Shown here piece after piece: positions 49,901 to 55,900 of a DNA stretch of 60,000 nt. Numbering within the stretch: position 1 is the stretch's first letter; every line of letters starts with the position of its first letter. The notes beneath the pieces were generated by a model that saw only the letters and a program-made list of their open reading frames with translations, made no database searches and was not told where the DNA came from. A program made the position numbers and the translations under genes. The stretch spans positions 11,723,818-11,783,817 of the forward strand of contig OZ037772.1 of NCBI GenBank assembly GCA_964035545.1, in the 5' to 3' direction. This DNA comes from Bugula neritina. Its lineage: Eukaryota > Bryozoa > Gymnolaemata > Cheilostomatida > Bugulidae.

Positions 49901-52900
49901 GCATTTTTCATACTCCTGAACGGATATGTTTTTACCTTTCAGTTTACTGTAAAACTCTTCATGAGCGGGGAACTCTGTTCTGTCTAGCACTTCCATAGAT
50001 GTGAATATGTCATAAGGCCAGAAGAATTTTTCCCCTTCAACTCCCATAGCTTTTAGATAATCAGAGTACGAAAACCCTGGAGCAAGGAAATTGAGCACGT
50101 CTAGAAATCTTAATTTTTCCGTTTGAATACACATGTATTTGTTTCCTTTTTTAGCTGTAAACAAAACTTTTTGGTTTTGTTCTAATAGATACCGTAGCAT
50201 ATGTTGTCGAATCAATGGAATGTCATAGACAGCGCCGTTGAAAGACAAGATCATCAAGTCTTTCAAATAACAGTGGAGTTGACTTTCTAGTGATTCAAAC
50301 TTTTTTTTGACATTGTTCACTGCTTTGTTATTACAACTAGCTTCAATTTCTTTCTTGATACACTCGTCAGCTTTTTCACGTAGTTGTTTAAACACATCAT
50401 TGTATCTAACAAGCAATCTCTGGTAGCATACTTCAGACAGCTTTGTAAGGAAATCCATCATTTTCACAACCAGCTCGTATTCATTTCCAGAATTCATGAA
50501 ATTCACTGGTTGTGTATAGCCAGATACGTTTGAGCATAAACTTATACAAGCCAACTTGTGTTTGTTTTCATAGTGTATTGTATTTGTGTTTGCAGGTAAA
50601 TCAATCGAAGACATCATCGTTTCGCAATCAAACACAGCAAAGTACGGATAATGTCGTCTATTTTCATCAACTGTGATGTGAACATCTTCAAGCTTTTCGA
50701 AAATAGATCGAGACGGAGTATACACCCCGTAGGGATACACAAGGTTTGTTTCACCAGCTGTACATACTGTGTTATGACTATTCAACGCTCTGACTGATTT
50801 CATTAGCTTGTTACAAAATGTACATTTGTATGACTTTGTGTAAAGAGAGATGTTTTTTATCCAACTGAAATGTGATTCCTCTAGATGTAGGTTTAGTTTG
50901 TGTTTGTAATTGGTAGTGGCTCTGTACATAAGCTTTGCATTAGCTTCTTTCCCTGTATTGTATTCCAAGGTGTACACATTAATAGAACAGTTCAGTATTC
51001 GCTCGGCAAATCTGAGGTCTGATAAAGGCACTCCTGTAAAATCTTGATTCAGTTTGTTCATACCATTCAAGTACATTTCATAATAATGTTTCGTAGACTG
51101 TGTTAAAGTACTCTGCTGCCCCTTTGAGTAAGCTAGAGCTCTAAATAGACATAAGTTGTCTTCATACAGTCTTCCAGTTGTATCAGTGCTAGCTGTTATA
51201 ATTGCTTTGTTTTGTTTTGTTCTCTCAGATGGAGATATAGGGCATCCGATATTGTGATCTGGTATAGGAAATACATACAATGTAATATTTGTTATTTTGT
51301 GAACACTCCACGAAGTGTTTGGCCTGTTTTGAGTTGCTTTCTCTATGAAATCTTTTTCTGTCATTTCTTTCACAAGTTGATTGAAATCTTGTAAATTCTC
51401 TATTAGCTTTGGCGAGGCAAAAAGTTTATCAACACCCATGCTAGCATGAAAGTATCTCAACTTTTCCTCATTTTGATTCAAAAGGATAAAACCAATTGAA
51501 GCATTGCATTTGAATTTCAATGTTTGTTCATGAAATATTAATTTCACTTCTTTATTGTTTAAAGTTGAAATAATGTCATTGTCTTTTATCAATCGATTGT
51601 AGACACTACAATATTTCCCTTTTCTGTTGTACGTTCTTATAGCTGACCAGTTTTTTCTCAATAGAGCATTTGTTTCCTCTTCGTAAATGCCTTTGTACTG
51701 ATAGCGTTCAATATCATCACTGAATGTGGTTTGAGGCTTTTTGTTTGACCTTCTCTCTGCTCCGTTTGAGTTTGTATTCTAAAATTTACCAAGATTACCA
51801 TTGATTAGTTAGCTTTGAGTTTGTTGTAATAGTATATGTAGTATGATCATATTCATATCGTATCGTATCACTCAGTAGATAAATTACCGTGTTATGACAT
51901 CGGTGATTTGTTTTCCACGGTGCATACAACCGTTTACATTGATCACATCTTTTTTTGTGGATACTTTGGTGCCTGCTCAAACTTTGCCTGTGGTTATAAC
52001 TTTTTCCACATATGTGGCACTTGAATTTCTCTAAAACATTGAAGTATAAATTATTCTTTTAACCACCTTGATAGAGATGCAAGGATCAAAGAAAATTACT
52101 TCAAATAGAGATATTGTTTATTAATATGTAAATAGATACACTCATAAATGTATATACTTGACATATAGTGGCATTATCAGATAGAATTGTCAGGTTTACT
52201 ACACTCTTCATCAGAGCCAGAAGAACAGTGTTTTAAACTTTTTCATCGAGTATATATTAAGATATATTGAAATAAATTGAAATAGATTGAAGTATATAGA
52301 TATTGTATATTAACAACTCGCTTTTATACATTTTGTGTTTAATAGTGGCAGAGATAGTATTGAATTTCTTTTCATCGAGTATATATTGAGATAGATTGAA
52401 GTATATAGATATTGTATATTAACAACTCGCTTTTATACATTTTGTGTATAATAGTGGCAGAGATAGTATTGAGTTTCTTTTCATCGAGTATATATTGAAA
52501 TAGATTGAAGTATATAGATATTGTATATTAACAACTCGCTTTTATACATTTTGTGTTTAATAGTGGCAGAGATAGTATTGAGTTTCTTTTCATCGAGTAT
52601 ATATTGAAATAGATTGAAGTATATAGATATTGTATATTAACAACTCGCTTTTATACATTTTGTGTTTAATAGTGGCAGAGATAGTATTGAATTTCTTTTC
52701 ATCGAGTATATATTGAGATAGATTGTAATATATGGATGTTGTATATTAACAACTCGCTTTTATACATTTTGGGTTTAATAGTGGCAGAGATAGTATTGAA
52801 TTTCTTTTCATCGAGTATATATTGAGATAGATTGAAGTATATAGATATTGTATATTAACAACTCGCTTTTATACATTTTGGGTTTAATAGTGGCAGAGAT

Positions 52901-55900
52901 AGTATTGAATTTCTTTTCATTGAGTATATATTGAGATAGATTGAAGTATATAGATATTGTATATTAACAACTCGCTTTTATACATTTTGGGTTTAATAGT
53001 GGCAGAGATAGTATTGAATTTCTTTTCATCGAGTATATATTGAGATAGATTGAAGTATATAGATATTGTATATTAACAACTCGCTTTTATACATTTTGGG
53101 TTTAATAGTGGCAGAGATATAGTATTGAGTTTCTTTTCATTGAGTATATATTGAGATAGATTGAAGTATATAGATATTGTATATTAACAACTCGCTTTTA
53201 TACATTTTGGGTTTAATAGTGGCAGAGATAGTATTGAATTTCTTTTCATTGAGTATATATTGAGATAGATTGTAATATATAGATGTTGTATATTAACAAC
53301 TCGCTTTTATACATTCAATAGTAGCAGTGCTAGTATTGAATTTCTTTTCATTGAGTATATATTGAGATAGATTGTAATATATAGATGTTGTATATTAACT
53401 CGTTTTTATACATTCAATAGTAGCGGTGCTAGTATTGAATTTCTTTTCACTGAGTATATATTGAGATAGATTGTAATATATAGATGTTGTATATTAACAA
53501 CTCGCTTTTATACATTCAATAGTAGCAGTGCTAGTATTGAATTTCTTTTCATTGAGTATATATTGAGATAGATTGTAATATATAGATGTTGTATATTAAC
53601 AACTCGCTTTTATACATTTTGTGTTTAATAGTGGCAGAGATAGTATTGAATTTTTTTTCATTGAGTATATATTGAGATAGATTGTAATATATAGATGTTG
53701 TGTATTAACAACTCGCTTTTATACATTTTGTGTTTAATAGTGGCAGAGATAGTATTGAATTTCTTTTTACTGATTATATATTGAGATATATTGTAACAAT
53801 ATTTTAAACAATAATACGCATAAAAGTATTCCATTCACCAACATAAAATATTTCCCCATCACCAAAAAATACAACATATTTATATTAGAGAGTCAGTGTC
53901 AGTCCGTCAGCCTAAAAATTTTATGATCGGCTCCGATCGTTTAAAATAATTATATTCATCCGGTGATATGTCGTCTAGTTTGATTTCGGTCACATTTAGT
54001 GACCAAAATAAGTCCTCGTTTACTTTTTTTATCACACCGCTTCTCAACACGCATGTTAATTTTCCCACTTTTCCATACAGTTGTTGTACATTTAATAACA
54101 CAGGTTGTCCATTGACTACAGCATTTACGCAAATTTCGTCTTCCATGTTTCTGACCACGTCAACATAACATCCGAGCAATGATGCATTTTCACTTTTACC
54201 GTAAAACTTAACTTTTTTTTCAAAAATTTTAGCTAGCTTTGTTTTAAAAAGTTCTAGATTTTTAGATTTTTTCACATATAAACATGGCCCACTGTTGGGA
54301 ATTTTCGACTCGTATATTTTTAATTCACCTATAAATTCATCAGATTTAAAAAAGAATTTACGCGAATGATTAAATGTAGGTATTATCTTGTCATTGTCAG
54401 TGTAGTAGGATAATTGTGATTGATCATAATTAAGAGGGACTAAATAGCAACCTTCTTCATTTGCAGGTGTTTTGCTCTGATCGACAGCGGTAGCAGCAGT
54501 GGCAGCATCATCACTTGTAGTAACAGTTGTACCAGTAGAGGAACTAGCGGATGGAATAGACAACGTCATAGAGGAAGGAGTGGTAGTAGCGCTAAAAAAG
54601 AGGGATCTATTACTATGTTTTATAATATGTAACTTATTCTACGTAATATAATTTATTACACGACAAACGTCTGTTTATTTGTTTATAGTTTGTCAAGTGA
54701 ATACAATTAATTGTGAGTCTTACAGATGATTGATGATTTACGATATTCTACTAACCTCACGCTGGTAGATACAGATGGCTCGCTAGTCGACTCATCCACC
54801 TTTGGAATTGATGCAGGTTTCTTACGCTTTGATTCACCAGACTTAGATTCACTAAAATAATATTATTGTAATGAATAAAATGCTACTTTTAGCTGATAAA
54901 AAAGGTTAGCATAATTATAGAAAGCTAACACTATAGTAAACTAAAATCATTCTCGTGTTAATAATATTCTAACAGGTTAGTGGTTAGCATAGTTATAGAA
55001 AGCTAACACTATAGTAAACTAAAATCATTCTCATGTTAATAATATTCTAACAGGTTAGTGGTGAGATATCCAAAAGAAATATATTATTACTTACTTTTTT
55101 CTTTTAGAAGGCTTTAAGGCTTTGAGTGGTTCAACTGTACTGGAACTAGTACTCGTTTCTCCCACTTTTCTTCTGAGTTGTAGTAGTTCAGCTTCTAACT
55201 TCTTTACTAAATCTCCCATGGTGTTTGCTGTATGGTTTGGGATGCGATGAAACATAGAAGTTTTTCGAGGCTTTTATATACTGAGATTTTGTAATTTATT
55301 CCTACGTAAATGAAATTTATCTTAACTAAAAGTTTTCCTCTTTTTTATTATAGGGAGTTGGGTGGTAACATTTTAATTGTAATCTGCCGGTTTAAGGTTT
55401 ACTCACGTAAGCAATATTATATCAGTTTACGTAGGTGATACGTGTTTTAACAGTTGCATATGTATTTAAATTTCAACTAGGACACTTCCCATCCGTAAAT
55501 TAGAAATTGCCGTGTCATCCATCTTAGCTGAAAAATTTTCCGATTTCTAACTATAATGAGGAATTGAGTTGTTAAATTTTAAATACAATCCACCCATCTA
55601 GGGTTTAATTACTGGGCGATATTATATCAGGTTATACAAGATTTTATTATGTTTTACTTCCCATTGATTAAATTGGAAACCGCTGTGTCACCTCCTAATT
55701 TTTGCTAATATTAATTTTTACTTTGTCAAAGTTTCAAACATCATTAGCATAAGGTTAATTATCTTTTTTCTGCTTTTTGAGTTTCAGAAAAATTGTGTCA
55801 AGTTATAAGTTTAAAAATGGAGTTGCAAATAGAGTTGGACCATAAGACATGTTTTTTGTTTCCATTTAACATTTTATTATAAACTATGAGTTGTATACAG

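Noticed and set aside
52244-53800. CRISPR-like or gene-coding reading of the 109-bp array
   Set aside because: No spacers, many stops in every frame; it is satellite DNA.
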